Assembly (NCBI GenBank): GCA_021813365.1
Contig: JAKALB010000012.1
Coordinates: 1-35,791 of the forward strand
Source of the DNA: Pseudomonadota bacterium
GTDB taxonomy: Bacteria > Pseudomonadota > Alphaproteobacteria > Rhodobacterales > Rhodobacteraceae
Direction of reading: 5' to 3'
Length of the DNA: 35,791 nt
Positions 14,898 to 24,577 of this stretch are shown here, in pieces. Made by a program: the position numbers and the translations under genes. A model generated the notes under the pieces. That model saw nothing but the letters and a program-made list of their open reading frames with translations. It ran no database searches and was not told where the DNA came from. Each line of letters begins with the position of its first letter. The first letter of the stretch is position 1.

Positions 14898-17048
14898 ATG
14901 AGTGATCTTCCCGCCTCGACCGACGCCCGCATGCAGGCCTGGACTGCGCTCGCCACCCGGGAACTGAAGGGCAGGTCGCCCGACAGTCTGATCTGGGATA
15001 CGCTGGAAGGCATCCGGGTCAAGCCGCTCTACACCGCCGCCGATACGGTCGGGCTGGCGCATATGGGCGGTTTGCCCGGCATCGCCCCCTTCACCCGCGG
15101 CGTGCGGGCCACGATGTATGCCGGCCGACCCTGGACGATCCGGCAATATGCAGGTTTTTCCACCGCCGAGGCATCCAACGCCTTCTATCGCGCCAATCTG
15201 GCCGCCGGCCAGCAGGGCGTGTCCGTGGCCTTCGACCTGGCCACCCATCGCGGCTATGACAGCGATCACCCGCGCGTGCTGGGCGATGTCGGCAAGGCGG
15301 GTGTGGCCATCGACAGTGTCGAGGACATGAAGATCCTTTTCGACGGAATTCCGCTCGACAAGGTCTCGGTCTCGATGACGATGAACGGCGCGGTGATCCC
15401 GATCCTGGCGGATTTCATCGTGGCTGGCGAAGAGCAGGGCGTGCCGCGGGCGGCTCTTTCGGGCACGATCCAGAACGACATCCTGAAAGAGTTCATGGTG
15501 CGCAACACCTATATCTACCCGCCAGAACCCAGCATGAGGATCGTCGCCGACATCATCGAATACACCGCAAGGGAGATGCCGAAGTTCAACTCGATCTCGA
15601 TTTCCGGCTATCACATGCAGGAAGCGGGCGCGAATCTGGTGCAGGAGCTGGCCTTCACCCTGGCGGATGGGCGCGAATATGTCCGGGCCGCCATCGCGCG
15701 CGGGATGGATGTCGACGCATTCGCCGGACGGCTGAGCTTCTTCTTCGCCATCGGCATGAATTTCTTCATGGAAGCGGCCAAGTTGCGGGCGGCGCGACTG
15801 TTGTGGCACCGGATCATGTCGGAGTTCGGCGCGAAGAAGGCCGAGAGCCTGATGCTGCGGACGCATTGCCAGACCAGCGGCGTGTCTTTGCAGGAACAGG
15901 ATCCCTACAACAATGTCATCCGCACCGCCTACGAGGCGCTGGCGGCGGCGCTGGGAGGGACACAGTCGCTGCACACCAATGCCCTTGATGAGGCGATGGC
16001 GCTGCCCACCGAGTTCAGCGCCCGGATCGCGCGGAACACCCAGCTGATCCTGCAAGAGGAAACCGGCATCACCCATGTGGCCGATCCGCTGGCCGGCAGC
16101 TATTATGTCGAAAGCCTGACGGCCGAACTGGCCGAAAAGGCCTGGGCGCTGATGGAGGAAGTCGAGAGCCTGGGCGGCATGACCAGGGCCGTGGCCAGCG
16201 GCATGCCCAAGTTGCGGATCGAGGAATCGGCCGCACGGCGGCAGGCCATGATCGACCGGGGCGACGAGGTGATCGTCGGGGTGAACAAGTACAAGCCGGC
16301 CGCGCAGACCCATGTCGAGATCCTGGACATCGACAACATGGCGGTGCGCGAGGGCCAGATCGCCCGGCTGCGCGCCACCCGCGCGGCCCGGGACGAGGCC
16401 AGGACCCAGGCTGCCCTGGCCGAGGTGGAACGGCGCGCGCGCGACGGCGGCAATCTTCTGGACGCGGCGGTGGAAGCCGCCCGTGCCCGGGCAACGGTCG
16501 GGGAAATCAGCATGGCGATGGAAAAGGTCTTTGGCCGCCACCGGGCCGAGGTGAAGACGCTGGCCGGGGTCTATGGTGCGGCCTACGAGGGCGACGAGGG
16601 CTTTGCCGCGATCCAGAAGGACGTGGAAGCCTTTGCCGAGGCCGAGGGCCGCCGGCCACGGATGCTGGTGGTCAAGATGGGCCAGGATGGCCACGACCGG
16701 GGGGCCAAGGTGATCGCCACGGCCTTTGCCGACATCGGGTTTGACGTGGATGTCGGGCCCCTGTTCCAGACCCCGGAAGAGGCCGCCCAGGATGCGATCG
16801 ACAACGACGTGCATGTCGTGGGCATTTCCAGCCAGGCGGCGGGGCACAAGACCTTGGCACCCCGGCTGGTGCAGGCGTTGCGAGAAAAGGGCGCGGGGGA
16901 AATTCTGGTGATCTGTGGCGGGGTCATCCCGCAGCAGGACTATGACTTTCTGAAGGCGGCGGGGGTGAAGGCGATCTTCGGGCCGGGCACCAATATTCCG
17001 GCGGCAGCCAGGGAAATCCTGGACCTGATCCGTCTCGCCCGGCGTTGA
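14898..17048 (+). CDS. scpA: Methylmalonyl-CoA mutase (single-chain)
   Basis: Adenosylcobalamin-dependent mutase (716 aa) converting (R)-methylmalonyl-CoA to succinyl-CoA, the final step of propionyl-CoA assimilation. The N-terminal TIM-barrel domain shows [36 protein letters not shown] and [19 protein letters not shown]. The C-terminal B12-binding domain shows the base-off motif DGHDRG with H599 as cobalt ligand, [13 protein letters not shown] and a final GG-containing block ([12 protein letters not shown]). The ATG at 14898 has a GAAGGA site; the open frame extends far upstream but only as an overlap with pccA in another frame. No methylmalonyl-CoA epimerase or MeaB gene is seen beside it. 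The symbol varies in the literature (mcm, mcmA, scpA, bhbA). Confidence 0.96.
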   Translation: MSDLPASTDARMQAWTALATRELKGRSPDSLIWDTLEGIRVKPLYTAADTVGLAHMGGLPGIAPFTRGVRATMYAGRPWTIRQYAGFSTAEASNAFYRANLAAGQQGVSVAFDLATHRGYDSDHPRVLGDVGKAGVAIDSVEDMKILFDGIPLDKVSVSMTMNGAVIPILADFIVAGEEQGVPRAALSGTIQNDILKEFMVRNTYIYPPEPSMRIVADIIEYTAREMPKFNSISISGYHMQEAGANLVQELAFTLADGREYVRAAIARGMDVDAFAGRLSFFFAIGMNFFMEAAKLRAARLLWHRIMSEFGAKKAESLMLRTHCQTSGVSLQEQDPYNNVIRTAYEALAAALGGTQSLHTNALDEAMALPTEFSARIARNTQLILQEETGITHVADPLAGSYYVESLTAELAEKAWALMEEVESLGGMTRAVASGMPKLRIEESAARRQAMIDRGDEVIVGVNKYKPAAQTHVEILDIDNMAVREGQIARLRATRAARDEARTQAALAEVERRARDGGNLLDAAVEAARARATVGEISMAMEKVFGRHRAEVKTLAGVYGAAYEGDEGFAAIQKDVEAFAEAEGRRPRMLVVKMGQDGHDRGAKVIATAFADIGFDVDVGPLFQTPEEAAQDAIDNDVHVVGISSQAAGHKTLAPRLVQALREKGAGEILVICGGVIPQQDYDFLKAAGVKAIFGPGTNIPAAAREILDLIRLARR

Positions 17049-17071
17049 TGGCGCCGATCGGGCGTCGCGGG

Positions 17072-17132
17072 CCTGCGTCTGCGGACAGGGCAACTCGCCC
17101 GCGCCGGCCGGCTGCGCGCCTTCGGACGCAGG
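17072..17132. terminator. Weak long-loop inverted repeat between mutase and EEP genes
   Basis: CCTGCGTC (17072-17079) and GACGCAGG (17125-17132) are complementary 8-base arms 45 bp apart, in the gap between two convergent genes. There is no T-run on either strand. Its position suggests a role in 3'-end formation, but the long loop makes this doubtful. Confidence 0.35.
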
Positions 17133-17172
17133 GGAATGGCCGCAGGTGATTGGCCGCGATCAGATCGGGCGG

Positions 17173-18258
17173 TCAGGTCGGGCGCGGGGCTGGCTCTGCG
17201 CCGGGGGGCGGCGCGATCTTGGCCAGATCCAGATCCACTGTCACCGGGAAGTGGTCGGATGCCTGCAACAGCGCCTCGCGCAGCTCGGGCACCTCAGCCG
17301 CGGCGGGGTCGTTGAACGGATGCCAGATCCGCCAGTCGGGCGAGGTGCGGGTCAGGTCGGACGAGACCATGATGAAATCCAGCATCGCCTCGAAATAGCG
17401 TTTGCGGGGGGCCAGCCAGAACCGGGCCGATGTCGGTGACAGGCCCATCCGCTGGCGCAGGTTCATGTCGGCATGGGGGTCGAACAGGCGCCGCTCGGGT
17501 GGCTCGTCGATGCCCAGCACCACCTCGATCCCGGAGTGCCCGAACAGCTTTTCATATTCGTCCAGTCCGGGACCGTCGTTGAAATCGCCCATGACGATCA
17601 GGGTCTCGCCGCGGTCGAGTTCCTCTTCGACCCGGGCGCGCAGCCATTGGCATTCGGCCAGTTGCTTGCGGCGATTCTCGATCGAGACGCGCCGGAACTC
17701 GACCAGGGTCATCTCACCATGCGGACCCTTGGATTTGGCATGAACGCCGATCAGCCGCAGGGCATGGCCTTCGGATTCGACCTGCAACTCCAGCGGTGGC
17801 TTGGAAAATCTTATCGGTTCCTCGACCCCGTCGAAATCGAGGTCGGCGCGCCGCACCGTGTCAAAGCGTGGCGCCCCGGTGGCGCCGTGCGAGTTGGAAG
17901 GTTCGCCGCGCGGATCGTGGCGGGCCGTCATCCGGTCAGGGTCATAGAGAAAGGCGATTTCCTGTTCGGTTTCCGAGGTGAAGCCCATGACCGCCTTGCG
18001 GCAGCGCAGCCCGTATTTGGCTGCGAAATTTTCCAGCGCACGGGTGGTCGAGCGGCGGTGATTCTGGTCCGGCGCCTCGATGATCATGATCCCGTCGGCC
18101 TCGATCGCGGTCATCACGATGGCGATGGCGCCCAGTTGCTCGGCGCGGGTGATCCGATAACGGGCCGAGGGCTGGTCATCGTCCATCACCCGGCCGCGGT
18201 CGTCGAACAGCGCGTTGAACCATTCGATATTCCAGGTGGCCAGACGCAGCGGCGCCAT
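17173..18258 (-). CDS. Endonuclease/exonuclease/phosphatase-family protein
   Basis: A 361-aa metal-dependent hydrolase of the EEP (DNase I/inositol-phosphatase-like) superfamily. The motifs WNIEWFN near the N-terminus, GVHAKSKG mid-chain, GDFND (metal/active site) and the C-terminal SDHFPV with the catalytic Asp-His are all present. The substrate could be DNA, RNA or a phosphoester and cannot be read from the sequence. There is no signal peptide, so it is likely cytoplasmic. The ATG at 18258 (MAPLRLATWN) follows the J-domain gene stop by one base, which suggests translational coupling. A longer start at 18300 would overlap that gene and add an Arg-rich leader; I reject it. It converges on the mutase gene. 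Confidence 0.88.
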   Translation of the reverse strand: MAPLRLATWNIEWFNALFDDRGRVMDDDQPSARYRITRAEQLGAIAIVMTAIEADGIMIIEAPDQNHRRSTTRALENFAAKYGLRCRKAVMGFTSETEQEIAFLYDPDRMTARHDPRGEPSNSHGATGAPRFDTVRRADLDFDGVEEPIRFSKPPLELQVESEGHALRLIGVHAKSKGPHGEMTLVEFRRVSIENRRKQLAECQWLRARVEEELDRGETLIVMGDFNDGPGLDEYEKLFGHSGIEVVLGIDEPPERRLFDPHADMNLRQRMGLSPTSARFWLAPRKRYFEAMLDFIMVSSDLTRTSPDWRIWHPFNDPAAAEVPELREALLQASDHFPVTVDLDLAKIAPPPGAEPAPRPT

Positions 18259-18259
18259 G

Positions 18260-18952
18260 TCAGGCCGCCTGCCGGCTCGAGATTTCCTCCCAGGCGGCAT
18301 TCACCGCGCGCAGCCGGTCTTCGGCCAGGCGAATCGCCTCGGGTGGCAGGCCGCGGGCAATTGCCACATCGGGGTGGCTTTCCTTGACTGCCCGTCGCCA
18401 GGCATTGCGGGCAAGCTCAAGATCGGCGCTGGGCGGAAGCCCCAGCACGTCATAGGGGTCGGGCGTGGTGCCTTCGACGTGCTGTGCCCTGAGCGCGCGA
18501 AAACAGCAGCCGTGCAGGTCGAAGATCTTTGCCACATTCTCCAGAAAGTGATCTTCGGCCGGGTGAAACTCGCCATCTGCCATGGCGATGTGGAACAGCC
18601 CATCCATCAGGTCGATCAGCACCTCGCGGTCATCGGGGCCGAACATGGCCTTGATCTTGCGGGCATAGGCATCAAAGCCCGCCACGTCCTGCCGTGCCAG
18701 ATTGAACACCCGCGCGGCCGCCGGCTCATCGGCCTTGGACAGGCTGAAGACGCGACGGAAGGCCGAGACCTCGTCTCTGGTCACCTGGCCGTCTGCCTTG
18801 GCCATCTTGGCCCCCAGTGCGATGACCGCGATGGTGAAGGCGACCGATTTTTCCGGCGCGCGGTTCTTGCGCAGGTGGTCGAAGACAGCCGTCAGCCCCT
18901 CGCCCTGGGCGAGGCTGGAGAGGGCGGCAGTGATGCGGGTCCAGATCGACAT
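18260..18952 (-). CDS. TerB/J-domain co-chaperone-like protein (DjlA-like)
   Basis: A 230-aa protein with a central TerB-like all-helical domain (about residues 30-145; two acidic repeats, KADGQVTRDEV and MADGEFHPAEDHF, resemble metal-binding loops). A C-terminal J-domain (about 165-225, PYDVLGLPPSADLELARNAWRRAVKESHPD) carries an intact HPD, so it should stimulate a DnaK ATPase. Unlike E. coli DjlA it has no N-terminal membrane span, so it is probably cytosolic. The start at 18952 is the first Met and fits family length. It is followed, with a one-base gap, by the EEP-family gene. No partner can be named from sequence. Confidence 0.9.
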   Translation of the reverse strand: MSIWTRITAALSSLAQGEGLTAVFDHLRKNRAPEKSVAFTIAVIALGAKMAKADGQVTRDEVSAFRRVFSLSKADEPAAARVFNLARQDVAGFDAYARKIKAMFGPDDREVLIDLMDGLFHIAMADGEFHPAEDHFLENVAKIFDLHGCCFRALRAQHVEGTTPDPYDVLGLPPSADLELARNAWRRAVKESHPDVAIARGLPPEAIRLAEDRLRAVNAAWEEISSRQAA

Positions 18953-18983
18953 GCGGCCAGTCTAGCCGCAGTGCGGCATCCTG

Positions 18984-19469
18984 TCAGGAGAGGATTTTCT
19001 GATAAAGCAACAGGTCCATGTAGCGGCCAAACTTGTGGCCGACCTGCGGGATGCGGGCGATCAGGGCAAAGCCCAGACGTTCGTGGAAGGCGGCGCCTTC
19101 GGGGTTTTCGGCGCTGACGCCGGCCATCATGGCATGGATGCCGGATCGGGCCGCATGGGCCAGAAGCTGGTCCATCAGGGCGCGCCCGACACCCTGGCCG
19201 CGCGCCCGCGGGGCCAGCAGCACCGTATGTTCGGCGCTGCGGGCATAGCCGGGGCCGTTGCGAAAGGCACCATAGGTGGCAAAGCCCGCGACACCCTCCA
19301 TCTCTGCAACCAGAAAGCCCTGGCCGGCGGCCTGCCGCTCGCGGATCATTGCTTCCAGAGCGGGCAGGGTCTTTTCGGCGGTGGTGAAGGTGATGGCCGT
19401 GTCGCGAATGATCGGGTTCCAGATCGCCGCGATGCCGGCGGCATCTTCGGGGCGGGCCGGGCGGATCAC
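18984..19469 (-). CDS. GNAT N-acetyltransferase (PAT/MnaT-like)
   Basis: A 161-aa GNAT acyltransferase. The order is N-terminal MIRPARPEDAAGIAAIWNPI, then the acetyl-CoA pyrophosphate loop LAPRARGQGVGRALM (motif A, near residue 90), then GVSAENPEGAAFHERLGFA (motif B). This is the phosphinothricin/methionine-sulfoximine N-acetyltransferase subgroup, which acetylates amino-acid-like amines. The start is GTG at 19469, overlapping the stop of the upstream VOC gene as GTGA; no ATG lies at the right place, and reading further upstream would run through the VOC gene in another frame. It is thus co-translated with the VOC/ppx string. The substrate is not predictable. Confidence 0.88.
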   Translation of the reverse strand: MIRPARPEDAAGIAAIWNPIIRDTAITFTTAEKTLPALEAMIRERQAAGQGFLVAEMEGVAGFATYGAFRNGPGYARSAEHTVLLAPRARGQGVGRALMDQLLAHAARSGIHAMMAGVSAENPEGAAFHERLGFALIARIPQVGHKFGRYMDLLLYQKILS

Positions 19470-20080
19470 AGCTGCCGCCTCGCGTTCGGGGTGTCGAATT
19501 CCGCGCGCATCGTCCTGGTCGAAGCCTGGACGATTGCCACGCGGGGATCGTCCAGCCGCCCGGCAAGCGCCGCGCGCAGATCGGCGGCGCGGGGATGGCC
19601 GATTTCCAGCCGCACCAGTCGAAGGCCGCAATCGTCCAGCGCCTGGGCGGGATGGGCCGGGCCCTGCCATTCGATCAGGCCCGGAAAGGCGCTGTCAAAG
19701 GGCAGGATGCCGTCATCGGGTACGGCCATGCGCCAGCGGTAATTGCCGCGGGCCAGGGCCATGGGCCGACCAACACCGGGAGGCGAGGCCGCAATCTCGG
19801 CCTCCAGATCGTCGCAGCGCGCGATCCAGTTGGTCAGCCGCGGCGGGCCGGCGAAACGATCCAGGTCGAACCAGCGCGGCCAGGCGGGGCGGGGCGCGGC
19901 CGGATCGGGGGCGATCACCTCAAGATACAGGTCGCCCAGACCCAGCAGGCGATTGTGCGTGGCCATCTGTGGATGCCGACCGCCGGCTTGCAGGGCAATG
20001 CCCAGCGCGGCCTCGACCGCTGCCACCCCGGAATCCAGCGTCAGCGCCGAAACGGCCAGATGGTCAAGCCGCAGCATCAT
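19466..20080 (-). CDS. VOC/glyoxalase-like domain protein
   Basis: A 204-aa protein with the vicinal-oxygen-chelate pattern: LRLDHLAVSALTLDSGVAAVEAALG at the N-terminus (metal-side His in DHL), GLGDLYLEVIAPD after it, and a second half with LPFDSAFPGLIEW and LRLVRLEIGHP. It resembles the glyoxalase-like domain of uncharacterised alphaproteobacterial proteins rather than true glyoxalase I. Its start overlaps the ppx stop by four bases (ATGA) and its own stop overlaps the GNAT start, so it sits in a coupled ppx-VOC-GNAT string. A role in polyphosphate turnover is not implied by the fold. Confidence 0.85.
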   Translation of the reverse strand: MMLRLDHLAVSALTLDSGVAAVEAALGIALQAGGRHPQMATHNRLLGLGDLYLEVIAPDPAAPRPAWPRWFDLDRFAGPPRLTNWIARCDDLEAEIAASPPGVGRPMALARGNYRWRMAVPDDGILPFDSAFPGLIEWQGPAHPAQALDDCGLRLVRLEIGHPRAADLRAALAGRLDDPRVAIVQASTRTMRAEFDTPNARRQL

Positions 20081-21627
20081 CCGGCCTCGGTGACGGCGGT
20101 TTCGGCGCGCAGACTGACCGCCAAAGAGGCAAAACGGGCCTGCGCCACTTCGCCGAAGAGGTCGCGGCCGATCGAGGTGAGGGTCAGGCTCAGCAGACGT
20201 TTCTTTTCGTTCCAGGCCAGCTTGCCCGCCTTGCCGGGATCGCCCGAGGCGAACATGGCGCCGAACCGCATGGCCTTGCCCAGAACTTCCGCCGCCTGAA
20301 TCTGCTCGTCGTCCAGCAGGCGGAACAGCGGCTCCAGCCGGCTGCCGGCGCGGCTGTTCTTGTAGCGGTGCAGCAGCGAAAGGCCCAGAAACACCCGGCC
20401 CGGATGGTCCAGGCCGCCAAGGTTGGCGCGGGTGGCGTTGTCGAAACAGGCTTCGGCCCGGTAATCGGGATGGGCACGCCAGGTCGTATCATGCAACAGG
20501 CAGGCGGCCTTCATCAGGCGCAGCCGTTCCCTGGGCCATGTGTCAAACAGCGGCAACAGGAAGTCATGCAGCATCTTGCCCGTGCCCGGCATCCGCGCCG
20601 ACGAAACCTCCATCGCGCGGGCGGCCTCGATCAGCGGATCGCGGCGGCGCAGGCGGTCGGGCATCTGTTCATAGAGCAGCCCCTCGCGGATGCCATAGGC
20701 CGACACGTCGATTTCGCTGGGCCTGAGGCTGGTGATCAGCCCGCGCAGCACCTCGCAGGCCAGCGGCACCAATTCCATGCGTTCTGCCGATGTGCCGGTC
20801 CGGGCGCGCAGCACGGCCAGATCGGACCCGAGGATCCAGCTGATCGTGTCCAGCAGGCCCTGCGGCTGCATGCGGTATTCGTGCAGCACGGTCAGGGGGT
20901 AGTTCCGCCGTTCCATGTCGAGGCGGGCGATCACCCGCCAGGAGCCGCCGACCAGATACAGCCGTTCACCCTCGGACTTCATTTCCTTCTGCAAGTCCTT
21001 GAGTATTCTGTCGATATGCACCGCACGGGCCTTGGCGCCGCCGGCCATCTGCTGCAGGCGGAACGGTCCCAGCGGCGAAGTGACACGCTTGCCCACGCGG
21101 CCGCCGCCGATGCGGGCCAGTTCCATCGAATTGCCGCCGATGTCGCAGACCACACCCTTGGCATCGGGCCAGCCAAGCAGCACGCCCTGCGCCGACAGCC
21201 GCGCCTCCTCGTCCCCGTCGATCACATGCAGCCGCAGACCGGTTTCCCGCAGCACGGCTTCGGTGAACTCGGGGCCGTCCTCGGCTTCGCGCATGGCGGC
21301 GGTGGCCACCACGGTCAGCGTCTCGATTCCCATGCCCTTGGCCATCACGGCAAAGCGTTTCAGCGCCTTCAGGGCGCGGATCCGGCCCTCGGGGTTCAGC
21401 CGGCTGGTTTCGGCCAGACCCTTGCCCAGGCCGCACATGATCTTTTCGTTGAAGAAATAGGCCGGGCTTCGCGCCGCACCGTCGAACACGACCATGCGGA
21501 CCGAGTTCGACCCGACATCCACCACGCCCACGCGGCTGAGCGCCCGGGCCCCGGGATCCTCGAACAGGGGCTTTCCGAACAGCATGACATCATCTTCGGG
21601 ATGGTCCTTCAGAACCTCTGCCGACAT
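20077..21627 (-). CDS. ppx: Exopolyphosphatase (Ppx/GppA family)
   Basis: A 516-aa member of the Ppx/GppA phosphatases, which release orthophosphate from the ends of polyphosphate and/or convert pppGpp to ppGpp. It shows the ASKHA-type ATPase loops VGVVDVGSNSVRMVVFDG (about 33-50) and VVCDIGGNSMELA (about 150-165), the motif TVVATAAMREA between them, and a C-terminal HD-like helical region (LLHDTTWRAHPDYRAE). Length fits Ppx better than the shorter GppA forms. It starts 39 bp after the ppk stop and overlaps the VOC gene by four bases. Pairing with ppk supports polyphosphate as substrate; (p)ppGpp activity cannot be excluded. Confidence 0.93.
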   Translation of the reverse strand: MSAEVLKDHPEDDVMLFGKPLFEDPGARALSRVGVVDVGSNSVRMVVFDGAARSPAYFFNEKIMCGLGKGLAETSRLNPEGRIRALKALKRFAVMAKGMGIETLTVVATAAMREAEDGPEFTEAVLRETGLRLHVIDGDEEARLSAQGVLLGWPDAKGVVCDIGGNSMELARIGGGRVGKRVTSPLGPFRLQQMAGGAKARAVHIDRILKDLQKEMKSEGERLYLVGGSWRVIARLDMERRNYPLTVLHEYRMQPQGLLDTISWILGSDLAVLRARTGTSAERMELVPLACEVLRGLITSLRPSEIDVSAYGIREGLLYEQMPDRLRRRDPLIEAARAMEVSSARMPGTGKMLHDFLLPLFDTWPRERLRLMKAACLLHDTTWRAHPDYRAEACFDNATRANLGGLDHPGRVFLGLSLLHRYKNSRAGSRLEPLFRLLDDEQIQAAEVLGKAMRFGAMFASGDPGKAGKLAWNEKKRLLSLTLTSIGRDLFGEVAQARFASLAVSLRAETAVTEAG

Positions 21628-21666
21628 GGGCCAACCTTTCCATCTTCGGGTCTTCGGACCCGCATC

Positions 21667-23829
21667 CTACGCCAGTTTCGGCGCGTCCTTGCCCCCGGCC
21701 GAGCCGCGCCCGGACAGTGACGGGTTTTCCATGAAGAACCGATGACAACTGAACAACTGGCCATTGCCGGGCGTCAGGTCGCGCCGGTAGTCACCCTTGG
21801 CGTCGAGCACCCAGCTTTGCGCCTCGTCCGCCAGATTGGCGGCCATGATCTGGCCGGCAATCTGCGCCTTGACGGTGGGGTTGTGGATTTCGACCAGCGT
21901 TTCCACCCGCCGCTGCAGGTTGCGGCCCATCCAGTCGGCAGACGAGATGAACACCCGCGCCTCCTTCGACGGCAGGCCATGGCCCGAACCGAAACACATG
22001 ATGCGCGAGTGTTCCAGGAACCGTCCGACGATCGACTTGACCCGGATGTTCTCGGACAGGCCCTTCACGCCGGGGCGCAGGCCACAGATGCCGCGCACCA
22101 CCAGGTCGATCTTCACCCCATCGTTCGAGGCGGCATAGAGCGCGTCGATCACATCGGGTTCGATGATCGAGTTCAGCTTGATCCAGATCGCGCCGGGCCG
22201 GCCGCTGCGGGCATGTTCGGCCTCGGCCCGGATCAGCTCCAGCAGGCGCGGTTTCAGGGTGATCGGCGCAATGGCCAGATTTTCCAGACCTTCGGGCTGC
22301 ACATAGCCCGAGAGGTAGTTGAACACCTTGGACGCATCGCGGCCCAGCGCCGGATCGCAGGTAAAGAAGCTGAGGTCGGTGTAGATACGGGCGGTGATCG
22401 GGTGGTAATTGCCGGTGCCATAGTGGGTATAGGTCACCAGGCTGTCGCCTTCGCGCCGAACCACGGCAGAGATCTTGGCATGGGTCTTCATCTGGGTGAA
22501 GCCATAGACCACATGCGCGCCGGCCCGTTCCAGTCGGCGGGATTGCAGGATATTCGCGGCCTCGTCGAAGCGGGCCTTCAGTTCGACCAGGGCGGTCACC
22601 GACTTGCCGTTTTCGGCCGCCTCGCACAGGGCCTGCACGATCGGGCTGTTGTTGCTGGTGCGGTAAAGCGTCTGCTTGATCGCCAGGACATCGGGATCGC
22701 GCGCCGCCTGTTCCAGAAAGCGGATCACCATGTCGAAGGTTTCATAGGGGTGATGCAGCAGCATGTCCTTTTGCCGGATTGCCGCGAACATGTCACCTTC
22801 ATGATCCTGCACCCGTTCGGGCACGCGCGGCTTGAACGGCGGCCACAGCAGGTCGGGCCGGTTGGGCAGGACCAGTTCCTTCAGGTCAGCCACACCCAGA
22901 AGGCCGCGCACTTCCACCACCTCGTCGCCGCTGACCCCCAGTTCCTCCATGATCAGCGATTTCAGATCATCGGGCGCGCCGGCGGACAGCTTCAGACGGA
23001 TCACCTCGCCCCGGCGACGGCGTTTCAGTGCGGTCTCGAACTCGCGCACCAGATCTTCGGCCTCTTCCTCCACCTCCAGGTCGCTGTCGCGCAGCACGCG
23101 GAAACTGCAATGGCCGCGGTCGGTATAGCCGGGAAAGAGGACACCCAGGTGGATCAGCAGCAGTTCCTCCAGCGGCAGAAAGCGGCTTTCTCCGGGGCGG
23201 CCGGGCAGGGGGATGAAGCGGGCGATCTGCTGCGGGATCGGCAGCAGGGCCTTCAGTGTGCGGCGGTCGGACACCCGCTCCAGCGCCAGCGCCAGCGAGA
23301 AGCCGGTGTTGGGGATGAAGGGGAAGGGATGCGCGGGGTCGATGGCCAGCGGCGACAGCACCGGAAACACCTTGTCCAGGAAGTGCTCTTCCAGGAATTT
23401 CAGGTCTTTCGATGTCAGCTTGGACCGCGTGCAGATCACGATCCCTTCGGCCTCCATTTCCTTCTTCAGCTTGTTGAGGACGGCCTGCTGATACTGCATC
23501 AGACGCCGGGCATCGGCGTGAATCAGGCGCAACTGCTCGGCCGGGCTGCGGCCGTCATCGGAATAGACCGCATTGCCGGCCCGCATCAGTTGTCTGAGGC
23601 CCGCCACGCGGACGGTATAGAATTCATCCAGGTTGGTGGCGGAAATCGACAGGAAGCGCAGGCGCTCCAGCAGGGGCACTGCGGGGTTGCGCGCCTCTTC
23701 GATGACGCGCCAGTTGAAGGCCAGCCAGGAGAGCTCGCGGTTGAAGAAGCGCGACGGCCCGTGGATGTCGACATCCGGCAGGGCGATGGGCGCGGGGATG
23801 GGTGCTTTCAGGAAATCGGCCTGGGTCAT
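21667..23829 (-). CDS. ppk1: Polyphosphate kinase 1
   Basis: A 720-aa PPK1, which reversibly transfers the gamma-phosphate of ATP to polyphosphate at the inner membrane or in granules. The domain order N, head, C1, C2 is visible: [19 protein letters not shown] at the N-terminus, [11 protein letters not shown] with H469 (the presumed autophosphorylated His), [13 protein letters not shown], and [13 protein letters not shown] with H607, the second conserved His, then [14 protein letters not shown]. The ATG at 23829 ([12 protein letters not shown]) is chosen over longer readings that run into hdaA; its ribosome site is weak. It lies 43 bp after hdaA and 39 bp before ppx in one leftward string. 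No PHO box was found in front of it. Confidence 0.96.
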   Translation of the reverse strand: MTQADFLKAPIPAPIALPDVDIHGPSRFFNRELSWLAFNWRVIEEARNPAVPLLERLRFLSISATNLDEFYTVRVAGLRQLMRAGNAVYSDDGRSPAEQLRLIHADARRLMQYQQAVLNKLKKEMEAEGIVICTRSKLTSKDLKFLEEHFLDKVFPVLSPLAIDPAHPFPFIPNTGFSLALALERVSDRRTLKALLPIPQQIARFIPLPGRPGESRFLPLEELLLIHLGVLFPGYTDRGHCSFRVLRDSDLEVEEEAEDLVREFETALKRRRRGEVIRLKLSAGAPDDLKSLIMEELGVSGDEVVEVRGLLGVADLKELVLPNRPDLLWPPFKPRVPERVQDHEGDMFAAIRQKDMLLHHPYETFDMVIRFLEQAARDPDVLAIKQTLYRTSNNSPIVQALCEAAENGKSVTALVELKARFDEAANILQSRRLERAGAHVVYGFTQMKTHAKISAVVRREGDSLVTYTHYGTGNYHPITARIYTDLSFFTCDPALGRDASKVFNYLSGYVQPEGLENLAIAPITLKPRLLELIRAEAEHARSGRPGAIWIKLNSIIEPDVIDALYAASNDGVKIDLVVRGICGLRPGVKGLSENIRVKSIVGRFLEHSRIMCFGSGHGLPSKEARVFISSADWMGRNLQRRVETLVEIHNPTVKAQIAGQIMAANLADEAQSWVLDAKGDYRRDLTPGNGQLFSCHRFFMENPSLSGRGSAGGKDAPKLA

Positions 23830-23872
23830 GGGCGGGGCTTCGCCGAGGATTGTGACAACCGGATGAAATCTT

Positions 23873-24577
23873 TCACTCTGTATCCGGCCTGTCCAGCGCG
23901 ACATCCAGAGGCATGGCCAGCAGTTCCGCCGCATCCTGCCGGCTGATCGGCCCGCCTCGCGCCAGTGCCCGGCGGTCAAGTTCGGCCACCAGACGGCGCG
24001 CGGCATCGATGGAGCGTTCCATCCGCGCCACCACCCAGGGGATCAGCGTCGGCGGCACCACCACCTGCCGGTCGGAAAACAGCTTGGCCAGGACGGCCGA
24101 CAGCAGGGCATCGTCCGGCGCCTCCAGCCGGGTCAGGGCAAGGCTCTGCATCCGGCTGGCCAGGTCGGGCAGGGTCAGGCCCCAGTCGCGCGCCGGGCCG
24201 CGCGCCGTGAGCAGCACGGGCAGACCGGCGGCGCGGGCCATGTTGAACAGATGGAACAGCGCGGTTTCCGCCGCCCCGTCGCCCGCAATCTGATCGGCAT
24301 CCTCGATCGCCAGGGCCGGTGCGGCCGCGAGGCCGGGCAGGTCAAGCCCGGCCAGCGCGCGCGCCGGGGCAATCCGCGCGCCCGCCTCATCGGCCCAGAT
24401 CTGCGCCAGATGCGACTTGCCCGCGCCTTCCGGCCCTGCCAGCAGCATCATCGCCCCCGGCCACATGCGCCACATGTCCACCATGGCCAGCGCCGCCGCA
24501 TTCGCCGGCGAGATGAAGAAATCCGCCCGACTCATCGCCGGCCGCCCGGGCAGATCGAAGGCCAGTTGCCGGCTCAC
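23873..24577 (-). CDS. hdaA: DnaA-homologous replication regulator HdaA
   Basis: A 234-aa AAA+ protein resembling DnaA domains II-III but lacking the DNA-binding domain IV. Walker A is GPEGAGKSH (48-56), Walker B-like is LAIEDAD (about 88-94), and sensor-like helices end in [12 protein letters not shown]. The N-terminal motif [13 protein letters not shown], a clamp-binding type QLAFDL, is the hallmark of Hda/HdaA, which with the sliding clamp promotes hydrolysis of DnaA-ATP and limits re-initiation. Its start overlaps the perM-like gene stop by four bases (ATGA). In alphaproteobacteria hdaA commonly follows such a membrane-protein gene. Family call is strong. Confidence 0.93.
   Translation of the reverse strand: MSRQLAFDLPGRPAMSRADFFISPANAAALAMVDMWRMWPGAMMLLAGPEGAGKSHLAQIWADEAGARIAPARALAGLDLPGLAAAPALAIEDADQIAGDGAAETALFHLFNMARAAGLPVLLTARGPARDWGLTLPDLASRMQSLALTRLEAPDDALLSAVLAKLFSDRQVVVPPTLIPWVVARMERSIDAARRLVAELDRRALARGGPISRQDAAELLAMPLDVALDRPDTE

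Noticed and set aside
12496-17093. Very long open frames antisense to pccA and the mutase gene (784 and 864 codons)
   Set aside because: They mirror strongly coding frames in GC-rich DNA, have His/Arg/Gln-rich low-complexity translations, no recognisable domain and no ribosome sites.
19276-21720. 814-codon plus-strand frame opposite ppx/VOC/GNAT
   Set aside because: Shadow of three well-identified minus-strand genes; its composition is not protein-like.
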